Source: Flectonema sp. DT1601
Taxonomy: Eukaryota; Euglenozoa; Diplonemea; Diplonemida; Diplonemidae
Reading direction: 5' to 3'
DNA: 64,000 bases
NCBI GenBank assembly: GCA_964019425.1
Contig: OZ025800.1
Location: 372,001-436,000, forward strand
Below are positions 1 through 11,045 of the stretch, one piece after another. The notes beneath the pieces are model-generated. The model saw nothing but the letters and a program-made list of their open reading frames with translations. It ran no database searches and was not told where the DNA came from. The first letter of the stretch is position 1. Each line of letters begins with the position of its first letter. The position numbers and the translations under genes were made by a program.

Positions 1-729
1 AAAAAAACATAATTATAGTTTCCCCCACCCACCCTGTCATGAAACAAAAGAGAGTTTTATTATTATTAAGTAGCAAGAGTTGTTTAGAGGGCTTCTATTT
101 TTCGATGCTGCTCTACATACTGCATTTCTTCGTTAACTATTATTATTTTTTTTTTTTTTTTGTCCTCTTGTCCTCGAGTCTTGAGTTAATTTTTTTTTCC
201 CGCTGCCTGTCAAACTCATTTCACGAGAGGAGAGATACTCCAAATTTTCTAAATAGGACACGTTCAACAGAATATAAGATTTTTTTTTTTTTTTTTTTAA
301 TTTGTTGTACAAAAAAAATACTTTTAAAAGTAAATCATACTTGTGCCCCCTCTAAAGGGAATTACATAAGGAAAGGGTTAACGCTTTATCCTCCCTTTCT
401 GTTGTCAAAAACAATGGCCCTTAAAACCCCTTATTTGAAATTCGCTCATTTTTGGAATTCCCTTTTTTAAGGAGCACAAGCATTTAAAAAAAAAAAAAAA
501 AAAAAAAAGAGGGGGAAAGAAGAAAAGGGGAGGGAGGGCTAATTATTTTGAGTATATTTATAATGATATAAATATAGGTGTTGTATCAAAGTTAACTATT
601 ATAAACAATTAGTAATTTATGAGACAGCTGACTAAAAGGTTACATTAGTATTGGTGGGTTGAAATGAAGAAGAAAAAAATACATAATTACCCTACTTGGA
701 TGCTGGTAACGAAAAAAAAAAAAAAAATA
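1..729. other. AT-rich non-coding flank
   Basis: No supportable gene. The stretch has many A and T homopolymers and would be the region downstream of the first minus-strand gene. A dispersed-repeat copy lies at about 560-660 (listed separately). Confidence 0.6.
560..660. repeat. Dispersed AT-rich repeat, copy 1
   Basis: The stretch with a TGATATAAATATA start, a TTGTATCAAA core, CAATTAGTAATTTATGA and GACTAAAAG recurs with modest divergence at about 56795-56890. Weaker relatives sharing TTGTATCAT and GATACAGTGACTAA lie near 35090-35200, 36670-36720, 38352-38470 and 63470-63560. No terminal repeats were recognised, so the class is unknown. Confidence 0.6.
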
Positions 730-2943
730 CTATTTTTTTCGTTGTTTGCCAATGCATTTTTTGCATTTTAGTGCTCCTGATTTTCGTTTTTCTAATTTGT
801 TTCCTGTTTCTTTGCATACAGAACAAGATGAAAAGATAGGATATTTTGATTCTATGTCTGCAAGAGTTGCTTTTAGTTTTTCTGCATCAGCAACAGCTGC
901 GTCCCTCTCGGCGACAATTGGAATTCGTTTGCGAAGTTCAGTTTCTGTTTCAGATAGCTTTTGGTGTTGAACTTTAATGTGAGTTTCCAGTTCTTTTATT
1001 CTTTTAGTCCTTGAAAGTAGTTCTTCAGATTGCTCATTGGCTGTTTTAACAGCAGCATCAGAGGTCGATTTTAAGTCTTGCAGTTGTGTTGAAAGCTTTG
1101 ATTCCTTCTCTGAATGATGTGCTTTGAGAGCAGAAATCTTTTCTTTTAAAGGTTTCACTGCTGCTGATATCTGCTGTTTAACATCCTCCTCAGTTATACC
1201 TGTAGGTACGTGAACAGTCACCTGTTCTGCTTGAGGTGTTGGTAATAAAACAGATGATTGAGGAGAAGCCTCTACCTGTGATATCGATACAGAAAGTTGC
1301 TTTACTGGAGTTTCTAACTGAGCACTGTCTCTGTCACTGTTTATACTTCCGTTTAAATTATCTTGTTTTCCTAACAACCTACGTAATACCTCAGGATTGC
1401 TCATTTGAAGCAGTTTATTTTCGAGATGGGTCTGCTGTGCTACAGCTCGACGTTCTCTTTTGAGCGCTTTCTGCTCTCGTTTTTCGAGCTTCCGTATGGT
1501 GCTATCGGTAGATAGCAACTTGTCTTCTAGTGATTGAATGGTGTCACGTTGTTGACTTATAAAAGTCTGAAGACATATCACTTCAGTGGTAGCACCTGAC
1601 AATGGTGTTTCAAGTGAGCTAACGGTCGGAGGAGAAAGTCTGTCTTGCAATAAACTTAAGAACGTATCCGTTTCAACATCAGGTTGTGGAGATAATAAAA
1701 CTCGTTGTGTACCTGTTGGAGATAAACTGCGTTCTGGACGTATCGAAGCAGATACAGCCCTTTCATAGTTTGCTAATTTTTCATTTATCTGACTCGATGT
1801 TGAGCGCCTCATTGCTGATATTCTTTGTTCTCTTTTTTGAATGTCTTCTATGCGTTTGGTGGCTTCTTGTTCGGTTCGTCTCATCATTCGCAGTGCTCGT
1901 TTTTTAGCTTCTGATTGCGCAGTGCGGATGGCGCCGACTGATGTCACAGTTCGGTGACTTGGTTTTGCTGATGATTTTGCGAGACTAGCAACTCTCGGAG
2001 GTCCGAGTTTACGTCCACCACTTGGAGTAGTTTTACTCCTCGGTGATCGAATTGATCCTTTAGCAGGTGTTGTTACTCTGGCTTTCAATCTAGCTGGTGG
2101 AGTACTTGAACTAGATGTGGTGTCAGCAGTCTCATCCTCTTCATCAGGTTCCTTGTCACTAAATATTTCCATCCCAATAAATTCACTGTAACTTATCCTC
2201 TGTGGATCATCAATACTTAGTGTGTTTGAAAACATTAAAAACGAACCTTCCTCCTCTGACAATTCCGAACACTGCTTCAAGTCCCTCACATAACCTGATG
2301 TTCGTATTGCTACTACTACGTCACTAATACGAGCTGCTTGTCCAGTACCACCAGAGGCTACCATAAATATTTTATTCTTAAGCTCATCAATGGTAAGTTT
2401 TGGACGAGAAGCAGACATCGATCTTCGAGGTATTTTCTGCTGATCACTATAAGATGAAGGCTCAGGTGTTGAGAGAGATGCTACTTGTTTAGGTTGAGGA
2501 CTGTTATCAGATTGAATACTGTTATAACTATTCACATTCTGTGATGATGGTGACAGTGGTTGTTGCTGAGGCTGAGGCTGAGGGGTAGGTGGCTGCTGTG
2601 GAATCGGCTTTGACGGGGCCTTTGTAAGAACAGCAGGAGATCTCTTTGGCGCAGTTACTGGAGCAGGTGCGGGTTCCGGCTCTGGTTCTGAATCTGCAGC
2701 TACAGAAATCACATCATCGTCACCCTCATCTTCTTCTGTCTCTCCAACCCGATCCTGAGTCTGACGATAATTTGTAATTTGTTTTGTTAAATCCTTTGTT
2801 GGAGGTGGTGGAGTTGGAGGCTTCTGAATCACTGGCTGCGGTGCCTTCACATGTCCCTTACTTGGCAGATCATCAAACGAGAATGCTGCCTCGTCAGATG
2901 ACTCATCGTCTTCAGAGTGGTATTCAGTCTCCGTATCACCCAT
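730..2943 (-). CDS. Coiled-coil protein with C-terminal zinc-knuckle-like motif (orphan)
   Basis: A 737-residue protein I do not recognise. Residues 1-180 are acidic and Pro/Gln-rich, probably disordered. Residues 183-262 form a compact segment that might be EF-hand-like (a weak guess). Residues 280-340 are basic and Ser/Pro-rich. Helical, charged stretches likely to form coiled coils cover about 345-400, 455-515 and 585-700. The C-terminus has two CxxC pairs (C707/C710 and C727/C730) followed by a Lys-rich tail, so a small zinc-binding site is plausible. The start is the first ATG of a long open frame; 22 nt upstream is a Y-rich stretch ending AACAG (AG complement at 2966-2967). A short upstream ATG frame overlaps the start and ends just inside the gene. 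A cytoskeletal or basal-body role would fit the architecture but is speculation. Confidence 0.8.
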   Translation of the reverse strand: MGDTETEYHSEDDESSDEAAFSFDDLPSKGHVKAPQPVIQKPPTPPPPTKDLTKQITNYRQTQDRVGETEEDEGDDDVISVAADSEPEPEPAPAPVTAPKRSPAVLTKAPSKPIPQQPPTPQPQPQQQPLSPSSQNVNSYNSIQSDNSPQPKQVASLSTPEPSSYSDQQKIPRRSMSASRPKLTIDELKNKIFMVASGGTGQAARISDVVVAIRTSGYVRDLKQCSELSEEEGSFLMFSNTLSIDDPQRISYSEFIGMEIFSDKEPDEEDETADTTSSSSTPPARLKARVTTPAKGSIRSPRSKTTPSGGRKLGPPRVASLAKSSAKPSHRTVTSVGAIRTAQSEAKKRALRMMRRTEQEATKRIEDIQKREQRISAMRRSTSSQINEKLANYERAVSASIRPERSLSPTGTQRVLLSPQPDVETDTFLSLLQDRLSPPTVSSLETPLSGATTEVICLQTFISQQRDTIQSLEDKLLSTDSTIRKLEKREQKALKRERRAVAQQTHLENKLLQMSNPEVLRRLLGKQDNLNGSINSDRDSAQLETPVKQLSVSISQVEASPQSSVLLPTPQAEQVTVHVPTGITEEDVKQQISAAVKPLKEKISALKAHHSEKESKLSTQLQDLKSTSDAAVKTANEQSEELLSRTKRIKELETHIKVQHQKLSETETELRKRIPIVAERDAAVADAEKLKATLADIESKYPIFSSCSVCKETGNKLEKRKSGALKCKKCIGKQRKK

Positions 2944-3148
2944 GACTAAGTATTAAGTTCATATCCTGTTTAAGATAATAAATATAAATAATACACATTG
3001 TACTCTGTCATACTTTACTTCAATCACTTTACTTCACTTGAAGAAGGGATGCATTCTAGACTGGTTTAGTCATTGAATATACGTTTCCGTCTGTTGAACG
3101 TTTTTTTTTTTTTTTAAATTGTTTCTTTCTGTTGTAAACTGTGTCAGT

Positions 3149-3982
3149 TTAATTTCCTTCATAAACAGGTACCTTCTTCTGAGCGAAAGCTTCTAACCCA
3201 CGAATACGATCTTGAGTGGTTAAGATTGTCGCATAGCATTGTGTCTCGATTTCCATTCCTTGAGAACGCGAAACCTCAACACCATCTGTGATTGCCTTCT
3301 TTGCAGCCTGAAGAGCAATTGGTCCATTACGAGAGATTCTCCCTGCGATGAATAAAGCTTTTTGTAATGCAGCATCACTATCAGCTTCACAATAGTTGAC
3401 GAGACCGATGTTTTGGGCTTCAGGTCCAGTGACAGGATCAGCAGTGAAAATTAACTCTTTGGCTTTTGGGATTCCAATCAGTCTAGGAAGCCTTTGAGTA
3501 CCACCAGCACCTGGAATAATAGCAAGAGAGGTTTCAGGGAGTCCTACTTTACTTTTTTCGGAACAAACTCTCATGTCGCATGACAAAGCTAATTCGAGAC
3601 CACCTCCCAATGCAACTCCGTCAATAAGTGCGATAGTTGGACAACGGAGTTCTTCAAGTGCTGTAAAGGAGCTTCTCAAACCGGATACGAATTCACGAGC
3701 TTCCTCTTGTGACATTTCCTTTCTTTCCTTCAAGTCTGCTCCAGCGCTAAAAACACCTCCTACTTCACTCTTCAAAACAACAGCTCTGATTCCTACTTCG
3801 TTTTGACAAATCTGTAAGCACTCTTTGAACTCTTTAGCCATGAGTTTTCCAAATGCGTTTTTTCTTGCTGATCTGTTCATACTTAAGAGGATTGTACCTT
3901 TACCCTCATCCTTTAGAAAGCACTCTCTTGATGAATCCCAAGCAGGGCCGCTGAAGAATCGTCCGAGTGACCTGCGCAACAT
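3149..3982 (-). CDS. Mitochondrial enoyl-CoA hydratase (AUH/ECHDC2-like)
   Basis: A 277-residue crotonase-fold enzyme that hydrates 2-enoyl-CoA thioesters. Similarity is greatest to the AUH (3-methylglutaconyl-CoA hydratase, leucine breakdown)/ECHDC2 group: GADLKER at 81-87, GGGLELAL at 126-133 and IIPGAGGTQRLPRLIG at 155-170. The two catalytic glutamates of the family map to E130 and E150, with the usual 20-residue spacing. The N-terminus MLRRSLGRFF, basic and without acidic residues, suits a mitochondrial presequence. Length is normal for the family and the gene is complete without introns. A strong acceptor-like CTTATAACAG ends 12 nt before the ATG (complement at 3995-3996). Exact substrate (methylglutaconyl-CoA or short-chain enoyl-CoA) cannot be settled by eye. 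Confidence 0.95.
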   Translation of the reverse strand: MLRRSLGRFFSGPAWDSSRECFLKDEGKGTILLSMNRSARKNAFGKLMAKEFKECLQICQNEVGIRAVVLKSEVGGVFSAGADLKERKEMSQEEAREFVSGLRSSFTALEELRCPTIALIDGVALGGGLELALSCDMRVCSEKSKVGLPETSLAIIPGAGGTQRLPRLIGIPKAKELIFTADPVTGPEAQNIGLVNYCEADSDAALQKALFIAGRISRNGPIALQAAKKAITDGVEVSRSQGMEIETQCYATILTTQDRIRGLEAFAQKKVPVYEGN

Positions 3983-4254
3983 TATTCGAATCGGCTGTTA
4001 TAAGAGAATAAGAAATTCGTTTTAAAAAGGAAAAACAAATAAGGATATCAATTGACTAGATGAAGATACAGTGTTACGGACCTGTTATTCGAACTGATCG
4101 TACGAACGAAACGAAATTGAGGGATTGGGATGGAAGGGATTTGATGTGCTCTTTTTTTTTTTTTATTTGGTTTTTTTTTTTTCCCCCGTTTCATCCTATT
4201 ACTATAATCAATTTTTTTTATTTTTTGTTTTTATTTTTATTTTTTTTTTTATTT

Positions 4255-6456
4255 TCACCTTTGAATGTCATCGATCCCACGTTCATTCAGTGATTGATGG
4301 ATTTGTTTTAATCGAAATCCCACCGTTGTTACTATTTCTGGTTTACTCTCTGTTCCATCAAGTTCTATATCATCACCAATAGAATCAATCAGAGGCGCAA
4401 GTACCTTCGCAATGAAGGAAATACGAGCAGGAGGGTCAACAAGAAAAGCCTTGTGGATCCATTTTTGAAGATTTGCTCTAAAGAGGTCCAGTTCAGGATT
4501 TAGAGCAATCGAAGATCGGATGTCGTCAGCAAGGTTTGGTATTGTTAAGGTAAGTATCACCCACAGAATTTTCATATATAACGATGATTGGATGCTTAAG
4601 TTATCCCATGAAGCACCTTTCATATGAGACAATGAGCATTTTCCATTCTTAACTAACAAAGCAAAGCAAATACTGATGTTTATATATTGAGACATGTTTG
4701 TTGAGTCGCTCTCTTGTATTGAACTCCAGCAGTCCCAGTACGCGTACATAAGGGTGAATTTCCATCTCCTATTCGAATCGCTTAACTTATTTAAAATATT
4801 AAAATAAAATCTGTTAAAGATTCGTTCATGAGAGAGGCAATGAAGAAGTACAAAAACTAATTCTTTTTCATCATGACCTTTCAGGTTTAATCTCACAAGG
4901 TTGTGAAGACAGTCGGCAGAGTCTTCCGCTGCGCATATTGTCTTGAATAAAATACGACGAATCTCAGTATTAAAAACCCGATGTTTGGCTGTCAATTCAT
5001 TAATTGGAATTGCAGATGCTGTTTTTTCTGGTTCAGACTCAGGTTCGCTTTCAGTGTCGTCTTCAAGGTGTTCCTCATCTTCATCGCAATCAGAAAAAGA
5101 TTCAGCGAGATCCGAATCGGAGTCATCATTTTCTTTTGTGTGTCCTCTCGCGATTGACAACCACCACATTCCAATTCTCTTTCCGGTACATAATTTAAAA
5201 GTAATCGTATGAACTGTTGGATCTTTGATATGAAGACCCGTCATAATTGCTCCGATTGTTCGAAGGGTTTGGTCCCTACTGTTGAGGTCCATTCGTCGTG
5301 ATTCTGCTCCGAAAGTTTTCTGACCCTTACTAGTTCTCATTGCTTGAAGTAGTTCTACAATGACATTAGCTCTAGCCGATGTTTCTAATGAGTGTGATCT
5401 TTGTAATTTATCCTTTATATAATCAGATACATCTTTCAAAGCTGTAGCATTGTCTGTTTTTAACTGCATTCCTCCAACAGATATCAACACCAGAAGAAGC
5501 TCCAATTGTAACTCTTTAGTATCAGAGTTTTTAAACTTTGAAAGCATTCGAATAACGCTGTACACAAGGATAGAATCAGTTACTTTTGTTGCGTGTAAAT
5601 GAGACAATAAAAGAATACTGTTGATAGCTCTATTACGTTGGGAGGATACAATTTGTTTTTGTAATGCACAGCAAAGGGAAGCACACAGTTCGGCTGAAAA
5701 CATTTCACCTAACGAAGCTGATACGATCTTGATTAAAGCACTATAAGGGAATATAAAAGACGAGACAAGTCTAACTTGATCGCATATCGATTCTATGATG
5801 ATGTCGTTAAACGATTGAGAAAAATCAAATCTTGACAGCTCAGATTTCGAATTCAAAGTGATAATCTCTTGAGAACAAAATTTTATAGTATCAGGACTCA
5901 GTCTGTTTATTATCGACTTGATTTCGGTTATGAGTTTTTCTTTTGGTGAGATTTCGTTCTTTTCTCTTAACGAAGGCGGCACATATGCTTGTGGTTTAGG
6001 TTTTTCTGCCGGAGGAGGTTTCGCTGTCAGGGGTGTTATTAATTTAACATCCTCAACCATATTGAAGGTAACTTGTTTGACGTCTTTCGTAGGTGTGGTT
6101 ATGCCAACATCGTGAGTTGATTGCTGTTGTTGTTGTTGTTGTTGTAGTTGTTGTAGTTGTTGCTCAGGCTTTATGTAAACAATATTCTTTCGTCTCTTTA
6201 CCTCAGAAGAGGCACGCTGTGGTATTTTCGTCTTTGCAGGTGCAGGAACAGTCTGTTTTACTTTCCTTACTGGAGCCACTTCCGGTTGCGTTGGAGGAGT
6301 TGCCAAACCAGCGCCCTCCTTTCTTGTGTTGTTCACATTTTGAAATCTCTTTGTGAATCTGTCTTTCCTAACTTTTTTATTTTCTCGTTCTCGCTTTCGG
6401 CGATCCTTTCGCAGCTGTTTTTGGGTGACTTCCTTTCCTCGTTTGGCCTTACCCAT
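4255..6456 (-). CDS. NOM1: NOM1/Sgd1-type nucleolar MIF4G-MA3 protein
   Basis: A 733-residue protein with the NOM1/Sgd1 plan. A very basic N-terminus (1-45) suits nucleolar targeting. A polyQ stretch lies around 99-112 and a YVPPSLREK motif at 158-166 marks entry to the MIF4G domain (about 170-385). A GMWWLSIARG block (429-438) is typical of the linker, followed by an acidic insert (443-478), and an MA3 domain at about 496-615 begins NTEIRRILFKTI. In yeast and animals these proteins bind the DEAD-box helicase eIF4A3/Fal1 and act in 18S rRNA maturation; I infer the same here. No introns. An acceptor-like TTTTACCTCAG ends 17 nt before the ATG (complement at 6474-6475). The polyQ tract is coded by pure glutamine triplets and is probably length-variable. 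Confidence 0.92.
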   Translation of the reverse strand: MGKAKRGKEVTQKQLRKDRRKRERENKKVRKDRFTKRFQNVNNTRKEGAGLATPPTQPEVAPVRKVKQTVPAPAKTKIPQRASSEVKRRKNIVYIKPEQQLQQLQQQQQQQQSTHDVGITTPTKDVKQVTFNMVEDVKLITPLTAKPPPAEKPKPQAYVPPSLREKNEISPKEKLITEIKSIINRLSPDTIKFCSQEIITLNSKSELSRFDFSQSFNDIIIESICDQVRLVSSFIFPYSALIKIVSASLGEMFSAELCASLCCALQKQIVSSQRNRAINSILLLSHLHATKVTDSILVYSVIRMLSKFKNSDTKELQLELLLVLISVGGMQLKTDNATALKDVSDYIKDKLQRSHSLETSARANVIVELLQAMRTSKGQKTFGAESRRMDLNSRDQTLRTIGAIMTGLHIKDPTVHTITFKLCTGKRIGMWWLSIARGHTKENDDSDSDLAESFSDCDEDEEHLEDDTESEPESEPEKTASAIPINELTAKHRVFNTEIRRILFKTICAAEDSADCLHNLVRLNLKGHDEKELVFVLLHCLSHERIFNRFYFNILNKLSDSNRRWKFTLMYAYWDCWSSIQESDSTNMSQYINISICFALLVKNGKCSLSHMKGASWDNLSIQSSLYMKILWVILTLTIPNLADDIRSSIALNPELDLFRANLQKWIHKAFLVDPPARISFIAKVLAPLIDSIGDDIELDGTESKPEIVTTVGFRLKQIHQSLNERGIDDIQR

Positions 6457-6702
6457 TTTCTTTTGTTGATATTCTGAGGTAAAATTTAATAGTTATAATA
6501 TGGTTGTGAATAGTGGTCATCGGACATCTCTCTTTAACTAAAGGCTGGCAACCCATTGAAGAGAACCTGTGGAATAACTTTTATTTTATTTTATTTTATT
6601 TTATTTTCAAAGTTAAAATCAAAAAAAAAAAAAAAGAAAGAAAAAGAAAACAATATGCTACTTCTGAATTATATGATGAGCTTTGCTACAGCAAACAAAT
6701 TG

Positions 6703-6741
<39 letters not shown>

Positions 6742-7178
6742 CTTTTTGCTGATGGGTTTTTGTTTCTATTTCAACATGAAGAGGTGTTAGGTTGTGCCTA
6801 GGAGAGCCACTCGATCGCAGTCAGCGGGATAAATGCTTTTCTTTTTTCTTTTTTTTTTTTTTTTTTTCCCTTTCACAGAAAATTGATTAATATAAAAAAC
6901 CCCCCCCCCCAACACGACGGCAGAGTGTATAAGCCAATATAAACCGACTGTTCGTTCTGTTTAGTTCGATCCAGTTTGTCTTCCTATTTCTTTATTTCAT
7001 TTTCTTCTGTTGTCCCCCCCCCCCTTCATTTTGTAAGATGCCAAATTTAAAGTATCTATTTTTGCCCCCCCCCTCCTCTCATACAATTTACGTTACTTAA
7101 ATCGTAACGACGGAGAAGAAAAATCGTGGGATGGGGGGAAAATTAAAGAATAAAAAATTAGAATGAAAAATGAAGTGA

Positions 7179-7210
<32 letters not shown>

Positions 7211-7425
7211 TTTTTTGACTCTCGAAATCACTGTTTCTTCACAGGTCAACTGTGAAATGCGATTTGCTTGAAAACCAAAAAAAAAAAAAAAAGAAATAAA
7301 GGAAACCCGGGCACCAGCCACAGAGTTAGTAGTAAGTAGGTAAAAAACGCATAAAAAAAAGAACCTCCTATGGCATCACAACTTTACTCCTTTTCTAAAT
7401 ACCTCCGTAAGTACACAAACGTTAG

Positions 7426-7484
7426 TTAATTCAACGTTACTGTATATTAAGAGTGCTAGGTAACTCACAGCAACAGAGGACCCA
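7426..7484. repeat. Dispersed repeat fragment (pair with 43172-43233)
   Basis: The segment with TTACTGTATATTA, then GTAACTCACAG and AACAGAGGA is matched with substitutions at about 43172-43233. It is a two-copy, unclassified dispersed repeat in this window. Confidence 0.55.
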
Positions 7485-7920
7485 ATCCGTAACCGTTTCC
7501 AAAGACTCAGCAATGGATTGTTGAATTAGTTTCAGCTGACGTTACGAGCGGTATTCAAAGGCACGCAAAAAAAACAACAGTTTTTTGTGCGGGTAAAAAA
7601 TAAGAGAAAAATAAAATAATAATAAAACTTACCGAAATTTAACCCCCCCCTGCGAGTAATCAACTGCAGAACTCGATAGTTCATATCGAAAAGTGTTCTT
7701 CTGTTTTCGCGGGATGGACAAGAGTGGAGTAGGTGAAATGTTTTTTTTTCTGAAAATAATTGCTAGAGTCTTTCTTAAGTAAGACTTTTGCATCAAAGAA
7801 AATCAGATTGTTGTCAGGTGGTAACAACATCTGAATGAACAAAAAAAAAAAAAAAAAAAAAAACTCACCTCATCGATACTATTTATGGTCACGTTTTTAT
7901 AAAGATATGAACAGTGTGCC

Positions 7921-7955
<35 letters not shown>

Positions 7956-8644
7956 TGATCAGCGAAGTATAAGGTTCATTTTGAATAGTTTTTTTTACCT
8001 CTTCCTTTTTTCCTGCGCAAAAAAAATAAAATACAACGGTCCGACCTGACCAAACTTTTTTTTTTTTTTTTTTTTTCTATTCTTTTTTTCCGTCTCTTTC
8101 CAACAACGGTTGGGACCCCAATCGGTAACGAGTTACCTATTGCCGAATATAAAAATGAAATAACAGGTTGCTTGCTTTTTTGTTGTTTAGCATTCATATT
8201 TATGTGTCTATAAGCCATAAGAGTTACAGGAACGAGAAGAAAACATGATCGGAAAAATAAAAGTTCCTTTTTATTTTATTTTATTTTATTTTTTGTTTTT
8301 TTTTTTAAAAAGAAAAAAATGTGAAATGTATCAAGCAAAAAGAGAAAAAATGATGACTCCAGCCCATCGCTACAATGGCAACAGCCCGTATCAAACGTTT
8401 TTTTTTTTTTTTTTTTTTTTTTGCATTACGTGGTTCTAATACTTTGTCACTCAAACACACAAGAAAATAAAAAAAATAAAAATAACAAAAGTCGAAGAAT
8501 GAATAAATACAATCCTCTGAAACTGCCTCTCACTTTGGAAGTGAGATTCATTCAAGAAAAACGAAAACACAAGAACCAGCACGCAATAAATATAAAAAAC
8601 AATAATAGAAATAATTACCTTAAGGCATGGGTTGGACCCCTCCC

Positions 8645-8660
8645 CCTCCAAATTTGGAGG
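8645..8660. repeat. Perfect 16-bp palindrome
   Basis: CCTCCAAATTTGGAGG reads identically on both strands, inside an unusually GC-rich island (about 8628-8790) of the otherwise AT-rich spacer. It could be a dimeric protein-binding site or a hairpin in an RNA; no family recognised. Confidence 0.5.
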
Positions 8661-9207
8661 CCCCAAGGAAACAGTTTGAACCAAGAGGGGGCTATATTTT
8701 TTTATCAACAGAAACCTGTAATGCTGCTGTAGCTGCTCTCCAGCAATGGTCCACTACCCCCCAGAGCCCTGCAAATTCCGAGGGAGGTCCAACTATGATA
8801 AGCGAACAATAAATCAATATAATCTTATTAAAGAATGAAGAAAAAAGAAAAAAAAGGGTGTTAGATCGCTGCTCGCCCTATGAAGTCGAATCTAAGTAAG
8901 CCAACACAAGCAACTAACTAACGACGTTAAAAATACAAACAAAACCAAAAGTTAAAAAGATGTTTTTAAAAAAAAAAAGAAAATCTCTAATTTCTTCCCC
9001 CAATTTTCAAAAACCTTTAAAAACAACTTTTTTTTTTTTTCCTTTCGGAAAAGGAAATTGTTGCTGTAATTAAAAATTTATGGAAAGAATTCTTGAGTAG
9101 GGAAGCATCCCATCGGTCGCCTGAAGCGTATAGTATAACATTAGTGGCTATGAGACAGCTCATTTTGTTCTTTCAAAGATCTGCTCCACACGTTTTTTTA
9201 TTGTTGT

Positions 9208-10257
9208 TTACTGGGATTCGGTACTGGTATCAGTTGGACAGTATTGACGTCCTCGTTGATATTCGTTCCAAGCTTCGATATCAATGACACCGTCAGGATC
9301 AGCTCCGTCAGCTTCTTCAGACCTGATTCCATTAAAAGACGTCATTGGTGGTTGAGCTAATGTGTTTATCGAAACGTTTCCACTTTCAACAAAAATTTTA
9401 AATTTTCTCAAACCAGGTGCATAGACGTGCATGGTGTATGCTGGTTTATCTGTCGGGTTACATACTCTGTGAAGACCAATTTCATTAGTGACGTAAGCAC
9501 AGTCGCCGACGTTTAAGAGAGAAACACATTTTCTCTTAAGAGGAGTGCATCTTTGAACAGATCCACCAGTTTGAGCACATCTGTCAAACTTTGGAGTGTG
9601 GTACTGAATTTCTTTTACCTGTCCTTCAACACAGAAAGCCCAACAGCTGCTTTCATCGTGATCGTGGATTGTTGAGGAACAACCAGGTGGCCAACACATG
9701 AGAATAGCATCAAAATGTTCTGTAGCAAACATTAAATTTCTGGTGTATTTCTCAGGGTGGTGCTCATCCCAATGTACAAATTTCGACCACTCTTCTTCTC
9801 TCGGGTACCACTTACATATTTGTTCGCGAACACCTGCAACATCGTGCTCAATTGCTGATTTACCAACAATCATTTTCTTCAAAGTTTCCATAAGTGATGA
9901 TAGTGTGTGTGTATCTGGCATAAGACATCCACCAAGGTATCCCTCGCCATCATTGATTACTAGATCTCTTAGCTTAAGCCAAGCATCAAGACCAGGACCC
10001 TTCTTAAATAATTCCATGTCATCTTTTCCAGTAAAGGTAATACAAAACGCTACTTCTCCTTCTTTAGGGTGGCAAACCTTGATGTCACTCACACCCGTTT
10101 CCATATTATAAAATCCATGAGCGATTTGTTGAACGGTGTATTCAAATTCCTTCTCCATTCCTTCAATAGATTTGTACTGAAACATTAAAACCTGTTCCCC
10201 GGTACCATTCGCATGACAGATCTTACGATCACTGCAGCATTTGTTTTCCAATTCCAT
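9208..10257 (-). CDS. CDO1: Cysteine dioxygenase with N-terminal ABM-like domain
   Basis: A 349-residue protein. Residues about 125-300 form the cupin of type I cysteine dioxygenase, which oxidises L-cysteine to cysteine sulfinate in the cytosol. The iron ligands map to H198, H200 (HDHDESSC) and H263; C205 and Y279 keep the positions of the Cys-Tyr crosslink of the rat enzyme; R173 in YTRN matches the substrate-carboxylate Arg. The loop between the second and third His is about 11 residues longer than in rat. The first 105 residues are not part of ordinary CDO (about 200 residues). The stretch from 25 to 100 resembles an antibiotic-biosynthesis-monooxygenase (ABM, dimeric ferredoxin-like) domain, a tentative call. 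A strong acceptor-like TTTTTTCTTCTCAG ends 33 nt before the ATG (complement at 10291-10292). Confidence 0.93.
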   Translation of the reverse strand: MELENKCCSDRKICHANGTGEQVLMFQYKSIEGMEKEFEYTVQQIAHGFYNMETGVSDIKVCHPKEGEVAFCITFTGKDDMELFKKGPGLDAWLKLRDLVINDGEGYLGGCLMPDTHTLSSLMETLKKMIVGKSAIEHDVAGVREQICKWYPREEEWSKFVHWDEHHPEKYTRNLMFATEHFDAILMCWPPGCSSTIHDHDESSCWAFCVEGQVKEIQYHTPKFDRCAQTGGSVQRCTPLKRKCVSLLNVGDCAYVTNEIGLHRVCNPTDKPAYTMHVYAPGLRKFKIFVESGNVSINTLAQPPMTSFNGIRSEEADGADPDGVIDIEAWNEYQRGRQYCPTDTSTESQ

Positions 10258-11010
10258 CCGAAAAATGATAACGTTTGGATGAGTTTTTTCCTGAGAAGAA
10301 AAAATAACTTAATATTGAAAGGTTACGTATCGCAGTTAACTATTCTACAACTTTTTCCCCATGTTTTTGAATGTTTTTTTTAACCTGTGATTAAAACAAT
10401 AATTGAATTATTATTCGCTATTATAATCTGATATGCAACGTGCACCATCCCTGTAAACACTTGGGACAGTAGCTACAGTACAACATGGTTTGTTGGTTTG
10501 CAGGGGGGCGGTTTACTTGCACCTTGGAGGGCAGTGGGCTACTAATTTTGAGAGTAGTAATAAAAAGAACGGGCGGGAGGTGTTGGGAAAAAGGAGAAGA
10601 CATTTGTTAATTTTGCCATTCAATAAGTTTTTTTTTTTTTTATTTTATTTTTTTTTTTGCGAAAACTCCTAATTCCACGAAAATAGTTTCCGAAATCGCC
10701 AACTCATCACAAATATTTAACCACCCAAAACAGCCCACCATGACAGAAAAAAAAAAGTTTTTTTTTTTTAAAAGTCGTATTCTATGGTCAAAGCTCCGTA
10801 ATTATCTGAACTACACGTTTTCTGAGATGCATTATTTTATTTTCTATTTTTCTTTTTCTTTTTTTGTCGCATCATCTTTTGTTTCAAACAGGATTATTCC
10901 TCAGTAAAAAAAAAAAAAATGCGGAGAGAGAAATTTGGAAGGGGGAAAATAAAAAACAGGGTTTTGAGGGAGAATAAGTTTTGCGTCCTTGTGCCTTTCT
11001 TCTTTTTAAT

Positions 11011-11045
<35 letters not shown>

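Larger units (their letters stand above)
6457..9207. other. Intergenic, homopolymer-rich, no gene seen
   Basis: About 2.75 kb with dense T and A runs (several over 20 nt) and C runs at about 6900-6910, 7015-7024 and 7065-7073. Open frames here are poly-Phe/poly-Lys translations of those runs and are not supported as genes. Holds a dispersed-repeat fragment at 7426-7484 and a perfect palindrome at 8645-8660. Confidence 0.7.

Noticed and set aside
8627-8720. A tRNA-like look around GGTTCAAAC next to the palindrome (minus strand)
   Set aside because: No matching acceptor, D and anticodon arms can be drawn, and the T-arm-like motif does not fit the B-box consensus.
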